The position numbers and the translations under genes are program-made. The notes below the pieces were generated by a model that did no database searches, was not told the origin of the DNA, and worked only from the letters and a program-made list of their open reading frames with translations. Below are positions 8,536 to 17,596 of a DNA stretch of 53,345 nucleotides, one piece after another. Source of the DNA: Dehalococcoidales bacterium (GTDB lineage Bacteria; Chloroflexota; Dehalococcoidia; Dehalococcoidales; RBG-16-60-22); the NCBI GenBank assembly GCA_016930185.1, contig JAFGHK010000008.1:1-53345 (forward strand), in the 5' to 3' direction. How positions within the stretch are numbered: the stretch's first letter is position 1; each line of letters begins with the position of its first letter.

Positions 8536-9120
8536 ATGAGAAAAAGATTGGCCAGACTGATTTCCAATACGCTTAACCCTTTCGTAGTAAGCGCTGTCGT
8601 TATCATATTGCTTGCTTTCAGGGAAACTTTCGCCGCGTCGGAAGCGATAAAATGGGCTGCCATATCCCTGGCGCTTAGCGTCCTGCCGACTTTCATAGTA
8701 GTGATTTTTCTTGTGTATAGTAAAAGGATGGACGGTTTTTTCAGCACTACGCGCGAGGAGCGTAATATTGCCTATCTCTTTGCCAGCGGCCTGGGTGCTA
8801 TCGGATGCGGGCTATTGTGGCATTTAAGTGCCCCGGAAATACTGGCTATTACCTTCACAGCAGGCCTTATATCGATGGTACTATTTACAGCGATCAACTA
8901 TTACTGGAAGGTAAGCCTGCATACGGCTTTCGTTTCGGCTTCTTTAACTATAATGATTATAGTATATGGAACGGAGGCGGTGTGGGCTGTAATTTTTCTG
9001 CCGCTGGTTGCATGGGCGAGAATAGAGTTGAAACAGCACTCAATAACACAGGTAATTGTTGGTAGTCTGCTGGCGGCTTTGATTACGGCAGGAATATTCT
9101 GGGGATTCGGGGCAATATAA
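8536..9120 (+). CDS. PAP2-superfamily-like integral membrane protein
   Basis: 194 residues with about five to six hydrophobic segments (around 15-28, 41-60, 80-96, 103-120, 130-146, 150-160 and 173-193). Three short motifs suggest a divergent PAP2 phosphatase: REER (73-76), KVSLH (125-129) in place of the usual PSGH loop, and ARIELKQHSITQVIVG (161-176) matching SRxxxxxHxxxDVxxG with Arg162 and His168 kept. If active it would dephosphorylate a lipid or isoprenoid phosphate at the membrane. The aspartate after the last histidine is a glutamine here, so activity is uncertain. It is divergent from the metallo-hydrolase; a 53-base gap precedes the TraB-like gene. Confidence 0.65.
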   Translation: MRKRLARLISNTLNPFVVSAVVIILLAFRETFAASEAIKWAAISLALSVLPTFIVVIFLVYSKRMDGFFSTTREERNIAYLFASGLGAIGCGLLWHLSAPEILAITFTAGLISMVLFTAINYYWKVSLHTAFVSASLTIMIIVYGTEAVWAVIFLPLVAWARIELKQHSITQVIVGSLLAALITAGIFWGFGAI

Positions 9121-9173
9121 AAAGAGTGTATAATAGATTGATATAGACGGACCTTGATTAAGGAGGAAAAGGA

Positions 9174-10103
9174 ATGAAATATCTTCAGCGGGTAGCGATT
9201 GGTATTCTGGTTGTTATAATCACATTTATTCTTCCTATAATGACCGCCTGTCCCTCACAAGATACAACAAATACAAGCGGTAAACTATTTATCTGGAAGA
9301 TATCATCAGAGACCACTCACATATACCTGTTAGGCTCGGTACATGTTGCCAGCATGGACCTTTATCCTCTGGACGATACCATTGAAAGTGCCTTTAACTC
9401 TGCTGATTATCTTGTAGTAGAAGTGAACACAAATAATCTCACCCAGTTTCATGCCGCTCAATTGCTACTGGATTATGGGACGTATCCTGAGGGGGACGGA
9501 TTCAAGAATCACGTACCGGAAGAACTTTACAACAAACTGGATGAACAATTTAAACAATGGGGTATAGCGATGGCCATGCTGGATGAATATAAACCTTTCG
9601 TGATATACAATTTTATGAGCCAATATATGCTGGAAGGTCTGGGCTATAGTTTTGAATACGGCTTAGATTTGTATTTTATGGATAAAGCTGAAGAAAGTAA
9701 TAAATATATCCTGGAGTTGGAGACATCGGAGTTCCAGCTTTATTTATTGAGTTCCATTCCGGATGAAAATATCATCACGGCCATGGAATACGATATAGAT
9801 AATCCAGAAATAGAAAAATATCTGCACGACCTGTTTACTGCCTGGGTGGACGGAGACGCTGCCGCGATGGAGACAATTGTGTTTGAGGCTCTTGTTGAAG
9901 AGCCTGATATGGGGCCTTATTATGAAATGATGTATGACCAGCGTAACTTCAATATGCTGGAAAAAATCACCGATTACCTGGCCGATGACGAGGTTTATTT
10001 TATCGTTGTGGGCGCCGGACACCTGGTTGGTGAAAACGGCTTGCTTAACCTGTTGGACGATGTGGGGTATGAAGTGGAACAGCTAGAAAGAAGCGGCAGC
10101 TAG
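9174..10103 (+). CDS. TraB/GumN family lipoprotein
   Basis: 309 residues. The N-terminus has a lysine, a hydrophobic stretch (8-22) and a cysteine at 26 in IMTAC, so it is probably an exported lipoprotein. The mature part begins GKLFIWKISSETTHIYLLGSVHVA, the hallmark GxH strand of the TraB/GumN (COG3735) family, and ends FIVVGAGHLVGENGLLNLL, the second conserved GxxH motif. The family is thought to be a metal-dependent hydrolase/protease related to Tiki proteins, though bacterial roles are poorly known. A strong AAGGAGG site precedes ATG 9174, and a TATAAT at 9129-9134 could be its -10 box, without a clear -35. The last 4 bases overlap the end of ftsK on the other strand. Confidence 0.82.
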   Translation: MKYLQRVAIGILVVIITFILPIMTACPSQDTTNTSGKLFIWKISSETTHIYLLGSVHVASMDLYPLDDTIESAFNSADYLVVEVNTNNLTQFHAAQLLLDYGTYPEGDGFKNHVPEELYNKLDEQFKQWGIAMAMLDEYKPFVIYNFMSQYMLEGLGYSFEYGLDLYFMDKAEESNKYILELETSEFQLYLLSSIPDENIITAMEYDIDNPEIEKYLHDLFTAWVDGDAAAMETIVFEALVEEPDMGPYYEMMYDQRNFNMLEKITDYLADDEVYFIVVGAGHLVGENGLLNLLDDVGYEVEQLERSGS

Positions 10104-12454
10104 CTGGTTTCTTCTTCTCTGTCCTCTTCTTCATCCAGGCTTTCGATAAAGGAGTCACCGACGTACTCGTCTTTTTCCTGCGCTAAAACGGCGTCAAGCT
10201 GTTCTTTAAGACGGGCGGCGCGCGGGTAGCCGATATGAAGTCGGCGCTGCAGGAAAGAAGTGGATACTTCTTCATGCTGCCTGGCAAGCTCTTTGGCCTG
10301 TTCCAGTAGGGGGTCGCGGGGATGCCCGCCGATAGTCCCTGAAGGCGCAGCAGCTACCAGTGTCTCCATCTTGAGCCTATCCGGTTCTTCCTTCCTCTGA
10401 CCGCCCCAGAAATAGACTAGGCGCTCTATCTCGGGGTCGGAAAGGAAGCATCCCTGTAAGCGCTTGGGCTTGGCGGCCTCGGTGGGCATGTAAAGCATAT
10501 CGCCGCGTCCTAGGAGCTTCTCCGCGCCGGCGCCATCGAGAATGGTACGCGAGTCCACCTGCGAGGTAACGGCGAAGCTGATACGGGTAGGGAAATTGGC
10601 TTTTATAAGGCCGGTAACTACATCTACTGAAGGACGCTGTGTGGCCACGACCAGGTGGATGCCGGTGGCTCGGGCAAGCTGGGCCAGGCGGCATAGGTTT
10701 GTTTCAACTTCGTCGTATCCGGCCATCATCAGGTCGGCCAGTTCATCGATAACCAGGACGAGATATGGCATTTTATCGGTGCCTTCTTTGTCTTTATTAT
10801 AGCCTTCGATATGACGAGCGCCGGCAGTTGCCAACTTCCTGTACCGCTGTTCCATTTCCTGGCAGAGCCAGCGTAAAGCATTTAAGGCCTTATCTATATC
10901 AACGATGACGGGTGTAGCCATATGGGGAATGCTGTTGTACTGTGTCAACTCCACCCTCTTGGGGTCGATGAGGATAAAGCGGATATCGTTGGGGGTATTG
11001 TTCATCATAAGACAGCAGATGATGGTGTTTAAACAGACCGTCTTGCCGCTGCCCGTCGCCCCGGCTATAAGCAGGTGGGGCATCTTGGTCAAATCGGCGG
11101 CGATAGATTCGCCTCCGGCCCCCTTACCCAGTGCTAGAGCCATACTGGTCTTGCTTAACAGCTTCTGGAAAGCGCTGGTCTCGACAACTCCGCGCAGGCT
11201 GACCATATCCGAGGTCATGTTCGGTACTTCCACGCCGATATATGATTTACCCGGCACAGGCGCTTCTATCCTGATTGTAGGGGCAGCCAGTGCCAGTGCT
11301 AGGTCGTTGGCCAAAGAATTAATCCTCTCCACCTTTACCCTGGTCCTGGATATTTCCTCTCTCCGTACCTGTATATTGCCGTCGCGGTCTCTTTCTTTAA
11401 TTTCTTTATACTTAATGTCCCAGCCGGGCTCCACGCCGAACTGGGTGACCGTAGGCCCGGCATTAATCTGAACCACCTTGGAGTTCACGCCGTAGCTGGC
11501 AAGAGTATCTTCTATAAGACTGGCCCTTTGCAGATTATCTGCTTCGCTGAACTGTACTTCGGGTGATGTGTCCAGGATATCGATAGGCGGCAGCTGCCAC
11601 CCGTCGATTTCCACGAGATCGCCGGACTGACCGTATTTCTTCCAGACATCGGTGGCTACCTGGCGTAGCCCCTGGTCGGTCGGCACAATATCAGCAGATT
11701 TGGCAGCCTTCTTTAATTCGGCGGCTTTTTCAGCAGCTTCTATCAGTCTTTTGGTCGATTTTGATATCTCCGGCGGGACTAGCGGTTGCTCCATATCAGA
11801 AGGCAGGGCCGGCTTGCTTTCGTAGGAGGGCCGCGGGTGAATTACGCGCGGCTGCTGCCTGTCCTGAACAGGAGCTTTAGGCGTTGGTTTTGCCATGATG
11901 AACTGATAGAACCAGTTGAGGCATTTCTTTAGAACATTTAAACTCTCGCGGGGCAGCATGAAAACAGTGCCGGCAAGAGCGTAACCTAAAACACATAGTA
12001 TCCCCAGAAAGGTACTCAATGAGTCTGTACCGAGATTACCCACAATCGTTTTACCGAAACTGCCCCCCAGGCCGTTAGGTGTAAGCAGGTTCTGGTACTG
12101 TATCAAGCCCAGTACGCCCCACGCGGCTAGGACAAAGAAAATACTGCCTATCCAGCGGTTCCAGTATTTTAAAATAACGTAGAGTCTGCGGCGCCAGCCA
12201 AGCGCGACCAGGGAAATAATCAAAACGGCAAAAAACACCAGTCCCCACCCGATAGCCTCGAAAACATCTAGGAAAAAGTCGTTTACCTCACTATGGAAGA
12301 CGGCCACCAGCGCCACGATGACAAAGAGGACAACCAGGTACCAGAACGGTCTGGAAGTGAAAAACCGGTAAGTGCTTCCACCGGACGTCCCTCGTCTCGA
12401 AGGATTATTCCTGGTGCGGGACTTTAATTTATCCATCGGGTTTTTTCTGCGCAT
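10100..12454 (-). CDS. ftsK: DNA translocase FtsK/SpoIIIE
   Basis: 784 residues. Four predicted membrane helices lie between about residues 31 and 170. A charged linker follows, then the motor: the alpha domain (ETSAFQKL...), the RecA-like beta domain with Walker A GATGSGKT (465-472) and the Walker B region LVLVIDELADLM, ARATGIHLVVATQRPS, and a C-terminal gamma winged helix (STSFLQRRLHIGYPRAARL) that reads KOPS-type sequences. The protein pumps chromosome DNA at the division septum and activates XerCD recombination; a Xer recombinase is encoded at 38078-38974. Start ATG 12454 has a GGAG site 4-7 bases upstream. It is the last gene of the minus-strand unit udg-rnj-ftsK, 13 bases after RNase J. 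Confidence 0.96.
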   Translation of the reverse strand: MRRKNPMDKLKSRTRNNPSRRGTSGGSTYRFFTSRPFWYLVVLFVIVALVAVFHSEVNDFFLDVFEAIGWGLVFFAVLIISLVALGWRRRLYVILKYWNRWIGSIFFVLAAWGVLGLIQYQNLLTPNGLGGSFGKTIVGNLGTDSLSTFLGILCVLGYALAGTVFMLPRESLNVLKKCLNWFYQFIMAKPTPKAPVQDRQQPRVIHPRPSYESKPALPSDMEQPLVPPEISKSTKRLIEAAEKAAELKKAAKSADIVPTDQGLRQVATDVWKKYGQSGDLVEIDGWQLPPIDILDTSPEVQFSEADNLQRASLIEDTLASYGVNSKVVQINAGPTVTQFGVEPGWDIKYKEIKERDRDGNIQVRREEISRTRVKVERINSLANDLALALAAPTIRIEAPVPGKSYIGVEVPNMTSDMVSLRGVVETSAFQKLLSKTSMALALGKGAGGESIAADLTKMPHLLIAGATGSGKTVCLNTIICCLMMNNTPNDIRFILIDPKRVELTQYNSIPHMATPVIVDIDKALNALRWLCQEMEQRYRKLATAGARHIEGYNKDKEGTDKMPYLVLVIDELADLMMAGYDEVETNLCRLAQLARATGIHLVVATQRPSVDVVTGLIKANFPTRISFAVTSQVDSRTILDGAGAEKLLGRGDMLYMPTEAAKPKRLQGCFLSDPEIERLVYFWGGQRKEEPDRLKMETLVAAAPSGTIGGHPRDPLLEQAKELARQHEEVSTSFLQRRLHIGYPRAARLKEQLDAVLAQEKDEYVGDSFIESLDEEEDREEETS

Positions 12455-12467
12455 AAGTCTCCTGCCG

Positions 12468-14129
12468 TTAGACCTTTACCATGAACGGGAGAATCATGGG
12501 GCGGCGCTTGGTGCGTTCGTAATAGAACTTATCTAAAGCATCTCTAACCTTGGTGTTTATGAAACTCCACTCGGTGACACGACTGCCGCTGTGGTCGAAC
12601 GTTTTCATCAGGAGTTCGCGGCTCTCTTCTATCATTTTAGCGGACTCTCTGGTATCAATAAAGCCACGCGTAACGATATCGGGTCTACCCACCAGTTTGC
12701 CGCTCTGCCGGTTTACGGCGATTATTACGACGACGATGCCGTCGCGGGAAAGCATCTTTCTGGTGCGGAGTACGACCCCTCCGATATCACCGACGCTTAA
12801 ACCGTCCACATACACGTGCCCCGACGTCACCTTACCGTTTTTTTTCGCGGCATTGGCATTAACCTCGAGGATATCGCCGTCTTCCAGAACGAAGATATTC
12901 TCCGGTGGAATACCCACCGATTCTGCCAATCGGGCGTGCAGGCTAAGGTGACGGTACTCGCCGTGGACAGGAGCGAAAAATTTTGGTTTTACCAGACTCA
13001 AAATAAGCTTGAGTTCTTCCTGACTGCCGTGACCGTGGACATGAACCTGCCCAAGTTTGCTGTAGATAACACTGGCGCCTTGCCTGAACAGATTGTCAAC
13101 AGTCCTGTTTACCAGCGACTCATTACCGGGGACAGGTGTCGCTGAAAGGATTATGGTATCACCACGCTGAATGTGAACGTGTTTATGGTCACGGTTGGCC
13201 ATTCGTACCAAAGCTGAAGTCGGTTCTCCTTGGCTGCCGGTTGTAACCAGCACGATTTTATTGGCAGGTAAACCTTTGATTTCTTCAATTCTACCCAGGA
13301 TGCCATTGGGAGCGTTTAAATAACCCAATTCCAAGGAAATACGCACCGTCTCGGTCATGCTCCGCCCGACTACGAAAACACGCCGCTGGTGCTTGGCGGC
13401 GGCATCTATAACCTGTTGAATACGTGAAATAAGCGAAGAGAAGGTGGTTACAATAACCCTGCCCGGGGCGTTTGCAATGAAATGCTCCAGTGATTCCCCG
13501 ACCGACTGCTCGGAAGGGGTATAACCGGGCAATTCGGCATAGGTGGAATCGGAGAGGAGGAGCAATACTCCTTTTGCCCCCAGCTGGGCCAAGCGCGAGA
13601 GGTCGGTAGGTCTGCCGCTGACGGGTGTGTGGTCGATTTTAAAGTCGCCGCTGTGAATCACCACCCCTTCGGGCGTGTGGATGATAATACCGGAAGCATC
13701 GGGGATGCTGTGGCACACGGGGAATAGCTCAATGCGGAATTTACCCAGCGTAATCTGCTGTCCGTGATTTAGTATTTTAAGATTAACTCCCTGGCGGGTC
13801 TTCCTTTCCTTTAGCTTGACGCGGATAAGACCGTTGGTGAGTTTTGTGGAATAGACCGGCACATTGTCAAGCTGCGGCAGTATATAGGGCAGGGCGCCGA
13901 TGTGGTCTTCATGGCCGTGGGTGATGATGATTCCCCTGACTTTTCCTTTTCTCTCGCTAACGTAGGTGAAGTCTGGAATTACCAGGTCGATGCCGAGCAT
14001 TTCTTCTTCTGGGAACATCAGGCCGGCGTCGATGACGATGATGTCGTTTTCATATTCAAGCACCATCATGTTTTTGCCGATTTCTCCCAGTCCCCCGAGG
14101 GGAATAATTTTTAGTTTTGATTTAGGCAT
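12468..14129 (-). CDS. rnj: Ribonuclease J
   Basis: 553 residues, normal length for RNase J. The metallo-beta-lactamase core carries HGHEDH (H71, H73, D75, H76) and HSIPDASGIIIHTPEG. The beta-CASP domain contains the SDSTYAE motif and GRSMTETVRISLELGYL, and the late signature PVHGEYRHL is followed by a C-terminal domain. RNase J combines 5'-3' exonuclease and endonuclease activity and matures or degrades RNA in bacteria that lack RNase E. ATG 14129 follows a GAGGT site and lies 5 bases after the uracil-DNA glycosylase stop, showing translational coupling in one operon. Confidence 0.96.
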   Translation of the reverse strand: MPKSKLKIIPLGGLGEIGKNMMVLEYENDIIVIDAGLMFPEEEMLGIDLVIPDFTYVSERKGKVRGIIITHGHEDHIGALPYILPQLDNVPVYSTKLTNGLIRVKLKERKTRQGVNLKILNHGQQITLGKFRIELFPVCHSIPDASGIIIHTPEGVVIHSGDFKIDHTPVSGRPTDLSRLAQLGAKGVLLLLSDSTYAELPGYTPSEQSVGESLEHFIANAPGRVIVTTFSSLISRIQQVIDAAAKHQRRVFVVGRSMTETVRISLELGYLNAPNGILGRIEEIKGLPANKIVLVTTGSQGEPTSALVRMANRDHKHVHIQRGDTIILSATPVPGNESLVNRTVDNLFRQGASVIYSKLGQVHVHGHGSQEELKLILSLVKPKFFAPVHGEYRHLSLHARLAESVGIPPENIFVLEDGDILEVNANAAKKNGKVTSGHVYVDGLSVGDIGGVVLRTRKMLSRDGIVVVIIAVNRQSGKLVGRPDIVTRGFIDTRESAKMIEESRELLMKTFDHSGSRVTEWSFINTKVRDALDKFYYERTKRRPMILPFMVKV

Positions 14130-14134
14130 ATAGT

Positions 14135-14737
14135 TTAAACCTCGAACATATTAAGTTGTTGTGGCGGTGGTTCTTCTTCCTTTACTTGGTTAATCTCTGC
14201 CATAAGCTTGGGGATTTTCTGCATATCGGCTTCTATCTCATTACGCAGGCTTTGCTGGTGTAAAGCCGCTGCCGGATGATACATGGCAAGATAAATAATG
14301 CCGTCCCGCTTTACCGCCGTCCCGTGTATTTTACTGATACTCTTACCCGGGAAATACCTAGCCATAGAATAGCGCCCCAGTGTAACAATCATTTTTGGCT
14401 TGATAATTTCAATCTGCTTGTCGAGCCATTCTCGGCAGTTCTGGATTTCCGTGGGCAGGGGGTCGCGGTTATCGGGGGGACGGCACTTGATGACATTGGC
14501 GATATATACCTGCTGGCGGTTCAGGTTAATGGAGAGGAGCAGTCTATCCAGGTACTGGCCTGCCTGCCCCACGAACGGACGTCCCTGCTGGTCCTCGTGC
14601 CAGCCGGGCGCCTCGCCGATGAACAGAATATCAGAGTCATCTGCCCCTTCGCCGGGAACGACTTTAGTGCGTAATCTGGAAATATCGCATTTATGGCAGA
14701 GGGCTATTTGCTGATAGAGTTCAGTCAGTGTGGACAT
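14135..14737 (-). CDS. Uracil-DNA glycosylase, family 4 (iron-sulfur type)
   Basis: 200 residues. Four cysteines (C14, C17, C85, C101) in the spacing of type 4 uracil-DNA glycosylases bind a [4Fe-4S] cluster. The active-site loop reads GEAPGWHEDQQGRPFVGQAG (41-60), and the late loop MYHPAAALHQ supplies the second catalytic motif. The enzyme removes uracil from DNA as the first step of base excision repair. It is the first gene of the unit with RNase J and FtsK, and a sigma70-like promoter lies 20-48 bases upstream. The C-terminal tail EEEPPPQQLNMFEV is a flexible extension; its LNMF segment resembles a clamp-binding motif, which is only a suggestion. Confidence 0.94.
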   Translation of the reverse strand: MSTLTELYQQIALCHKCDISRLRTKVVPGEGADDSDILFIGEAPGWHEDQQGRPFVGQAGQYLDRLLLSINLNRQQVYIANVIKCRPPDNRDPLPTEIQNCREWLDKQIEIIKPKMIVTLGRYSMARYFPGKSISKIHGTAVKRDGIIYLAMYHPAAALHQQSLRNEIEADMQKIPKLMAEINQVKEEEPPPQQLNMFEV

Positions 14738-14756
14738 CTCGGTAGTCTCTGCAAGT

Positions 14757-14785
14757 ATGATAACACCGTGAATATGTCAAGTCAA
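14757..14785 (-). promoter_or_regulatory. Sigma70-type promoter for udg-rnj-ftsK
   Basis: On the minus strand TTGACT (-35) is separated by exactly 17 bases from TATCAT (-10); each box matches five of six consensus bases. Transcription would start about 12 bases before the glycosylase ATG at 14737, giving a very short leader. Confidence 0.6.
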
Positions 14786-14863
14786 TTGATATACGGTGAT
14801 TTCGTGATATCGAAAACGGCGTTGTCAACAGGTAAAATTGTGTCCTCAAGAAGCTATGACTGA

Positions 14864-16459
14864 TTACAGCGCCACCAGCTTTACGGAATAGACGTCAGGG
14901 ATAGCCAGAATCTGCCGCTGGGCTTTTTCCGGCAGTGGCTCGTCCAGGTTAAGCACCAGCAGCGCCTGACCTCTAGGCTTGAGGCGACCGAGATGCATCG
15001 AGCTGATGTTTACGTTGGCATCGCCGGTAATCTTACCCACCGCCCCGATGAATCCGGGCCTATCCCGGTGGTCGCTGAACAGGAAGTATGAGTCGGGTGT
15101 CGGCACGATATCCAACCAGTAGTCTTTGATACGCACGATGTGCGCTTCATTATGCATAATCGTACCAGCTACCGCCCAGACTCCCTCTGTAGTGGTTATT
15201 TCCACGGTGAGGAGGCTGGCGTAGTTTGCGCAAGTGGCTTCCTTTTCCTCGACAATCGTCAGGCCGCGCTTGGCGGCAATGACGTTGTAGTTCACTATAT
15301 TTACCCTTTCTTCACTGAATCCCTCAAGTATTCCCCCGATAACAGCCGCCTTAATCGGGTTGGTATCGTAGTTAGCGATATCACCGTTGTACTTGATGCG
15401 GATTGTCTTTGACTGCCCCCCGGCGAGTTTATAAACTAATTTGCATAGAGAATTGGCCAATTTCAGGTACGGTTCCAGTACCGTCAGCGTTTCCGACGTT
15501 ATATAGGGGACGTTGATAGCTGCTCTTGCGGGCAGGCCCTGGAAAATATCGACTATCTGCTCAGCGACGTCCCTGGCGGCCAGCACCTGGGCTTCCGTAG
15601 TGGAGGCGCCGAGATGGGGTGTCACGATTATTCTGTCCTCGCTGAAAAGGACACTATCGGTGCAAGGCTCTTTCTCGAAAACATCGACAGCTGCTCCGGC
15701 GACCTTTTTATCCTGTATCGCTTTGACCAGCGCGTTGTCATCGATAAGACCGCCCCGTGCGCAGTTAACAATGCGGAGGTTGGGCTTGACCATAGCCAGT
15801 TCCTTAGCGCCGATATACCCCTTGGTCTGGGGTGTCAGGGGGATGTGTAGGGTGATGAAGTCCGACTCCTTGAGTAGTTTTTTCATATCCACAAGTTTTA
15901 CACCGATCTTCTTGGCGTATTCGACGGATACGAGGGGATCGGTTCCGATAAGCCTCATCTCAAATGCCTGCGCCCGCTTGGCCACCTCTGACCCCACGTT
16001 GCCCAGCCCGATGATGCCCAGGGTCTTGCCTCTTAATTCCGTTCCCATGAATTCGCTGCGCTTCCAGGCGCAGCTTTTCAGTGATGTGTTGGCCTGTGGA
16101 ATGTTGCGCGCCAGCGCCAGTATTAAAGCTATCGCATGTTCCGCGGCGGACACTGTATTTCCGGTGGGCGCGTTGATAACCACGATGCCGCAGCGTGTCG
16201 CCGCTTCTACATCTACGTTATCGATGCCCACGCCGGCCCGGGCGATAACCTGGAGGTTCTTGCCTGCCTCGATGATAGCGGCGGTGACTTTGGTCTGACT
16301 GCGTACAATCAGCGCGTCGTACTCGCCGATAATCGCAGTGATTTCCTCAGGTTTCAGTCCGGCCTTAATATCAACCTGTGCTTTTTTCAGCAGGACCTCG
16401 ATCCCCTCTTTTGAAATAGGGTCGGTTACCAGTACCTTCTTTCGCTTTTTATCCGCCAT
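14864..16459 (-). CDS. serA: D-3-phosphoglycerate dehydrogenase
   Basis: 531 residues, the long SerA form. The substrate/NAD domains contain the Rossmann loop LGIIGLGNVGSEVAKRA (about 145-161) and the catalytic regions NCARGGLIDDNAL and VTPHLGASTTEAQ. These are followed by the intervening (ASB) domain and a C-terminal ACT domain (RPGFIGAVGKITGDANVNISSMHLGR) that usually mediates serine feedback. It oxidises 3-phosphoglycerate to 3-phosphohydroxypyruvate, the first step of serine synthesis. ATG 16459 has an AAAAGGA site and lies 19 bases after an aminotransferase gene that could perform the next step. Confidence 0.97.
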   Translation of the reverse strand: MADKKRKKVLVTDPISKEGIEVLLKKAQVDIKAGLKPEEITAIIGEYDALIVRSQTKVTAAIIEAGKNLQVIARAGVGIDNVDVEAATRCGIVVINAPTGNTVSAAEHAIALILALARNIPQANTSLKSCAWKRSEFMGTELRGKTLGIIGLGNVGSEVAKRAQAFEMRLIGTDPLVSVEYAKKIGVKLVDMKKLLKESDFITLHIPLTPQTKGYIGAKELAMVKPNLRIVNCARGGLIDDNALVKAIQDKKVAGAAVDVFEKEPCTDSVLFSEDRIIVTPHLGASTTEAQVLAARDVAEQIVDIFQGLPARAAINVPYITSETLTVLEPYLKLANSLCKLVYKLAGGQSKTIRIKYNGDIANYDTNPIKAAVIGGILEGFSEERVNIVNYNVIAAKRGLTIVEEKEATCANYASLLTVEITTTEGVWAVAGTIMHNEAHIVRIKDYWLDIVPTPDSYFLFSDHRDRPGFIGAVGKITGDANVNISSMHLGRLKPRGQALLVLNLDEPLPEKAQRQILAIPDVYSVKLVAL

Positions 16460-16478
16460 AGGACTATCCTTTTAAGAA

Positions 16479-17570
16479 TTATTTTTTGAATCCGGCTATT
16501 GGCAGCGTTTTTTGTATTGCTGTCAGTATCTCTTTTATGTCCTTTTCATCTACAAGGCCGAGATGACCAATGCGGAATATCTTGCCTTTTAGGGTCTGCT
16601 GTCCTCCCGCCAGAACAACCTTGTATTGCTCCCGCAGGACCTGGCGGAATTTATTAACGTCCATACCAGCCGGAACACTCACGGCGGTAACTGTGTTAGA
16701 AGCATAGGCCGGGTCGGCAAATAGCGGGAGCCCCAGGTTTTTTATGCCCTCGCGTGTCATATTCCCGATGCGTTCGTGCCGGGCAAAAACATTATGGATT
16801 CCCTCTTTCAGCATCATCTTAAGGGCGACGGTAAGTCCGTAAACCACGGATAACGCCGGCGTCCAGGGGTTTTCCTTCTTTTCATCATACATATTCTTTG
16901 CCCTTACAAAATCCCAGTAGAAATTGGGCATTTCCGCCGACTCGCGGGCTTTCCATGCCTCCGGGCTGACGCTGACCATCGCCAGGCCGGGCGGGACCAT
17001 CCAGCCCTTTTGCGAGGCGGTAATCACAACATCGCACCTCAGCTCATCAACGGGAAGGTTAATAGAACCAAGGCTGCTTATGGCATCCACAATAAGCAGC
17101 TTGCCGGAACCCTTAACGACCTTGCTTATGGCTTTAAGGTCGTTGGTTACGCCGGTGGAAGTCTCGTTATGTGTGACCATCACGGCTTTAATGTCGGGAT
17201 TGTCTCTAATCGCTTTCTCTATAACACCGGGGTCGGCAGCTTTGCCCCACTCCACTTTGTAAGAGAGAACGTCCGCTCCGAAGGTGGCGGCTATATTGGC
17301 AAAGCGGTCGCCAAAAACACCGATAGAGACAGATAAGACCTTATCACCGGGCGATAGCGCATTGACGATAGCAGCTTCCAGGCCGCCAGTGCCGGACCCG
17401 GTTAAAATCAGTACATCGTTCTTGGTCTGGAATATTTTTTTCAGGTTCTCGGTCACTTCGGCAAGCATCGCGTGGAATTCAGGGCCGCGGTGGTTGACCA
17501 TCTGCCACGCCATGGCCTTAAGGACCTCTGGCGGGCACGGAGTAGGGCCGGGAACGCGTAACTGTGTCAT
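16479..17570 (-). CDS. Class V aminotransferase (alanine-glyoxylate / serine-pyruvate type)
   Basis: 363-residue PLP enzyme of fold type I, class V. It has the cofactor phosphate loop GSGTGGLEAAIVN, the HNETSTGV segment, the aspartate region LLIVDAISSLGSINLPVDEL and the PLP lysine in ASQKGWMVPPGLA near residue 187. Its closest described relatives transfer amino groups between alanine, serine, glyoxylate or pyruvate. Directly upstream of serA (19 bases), it may act as the phosphoserine aminotransferase of this organism; no SerC-like gene is in the window. Alternative roles in serine or glycine interconversion cannot be excluded. A strong AAGGAG site precedes ATG 17570. Confidence 0.9.
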   Translation of the reverse strand: MTQLRVPGPTPCPPEVLKAMAWQMVNHRGPEFHAMLAEVTENLKKIFQTKNDVLILTGSGTGGLEAAIVNALSPGDKVLSVSIGVFGDRFANIAATFGADVLSYKVEWGKAADPGVIEKAIRDNPDIKAVMVTHNETSTGVTNDLKAISKVVKGSGKLLIVDAISSLGSINLPVDELRCDVVITASQKGWMVPPGLAMVSVSPEAWKARESAEMPNFYWDFVRAKNMYDEKKENPWTPALSVVYGLTVALKMMLKEGIHNVFARHERIGNMTREGIKNLGLPLFADPAYASNTVTAVSVPAGMDVNKFRQVLREQYKVVLAGGQQTLKGKIFRIGHLGLVDEKDIKEILTAIQKTLPIAGFKK

Positions 17571-17596
17571 TTTTTCTCCTTGAGTATTATTTTATA

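Noticed and set aside
14276-14674. Long plus-strand frames opposite the uracil-DNA glycosylase gene
   Set aside because: They are antisense to a gene with clear family motifs and have no recognisable protein features.
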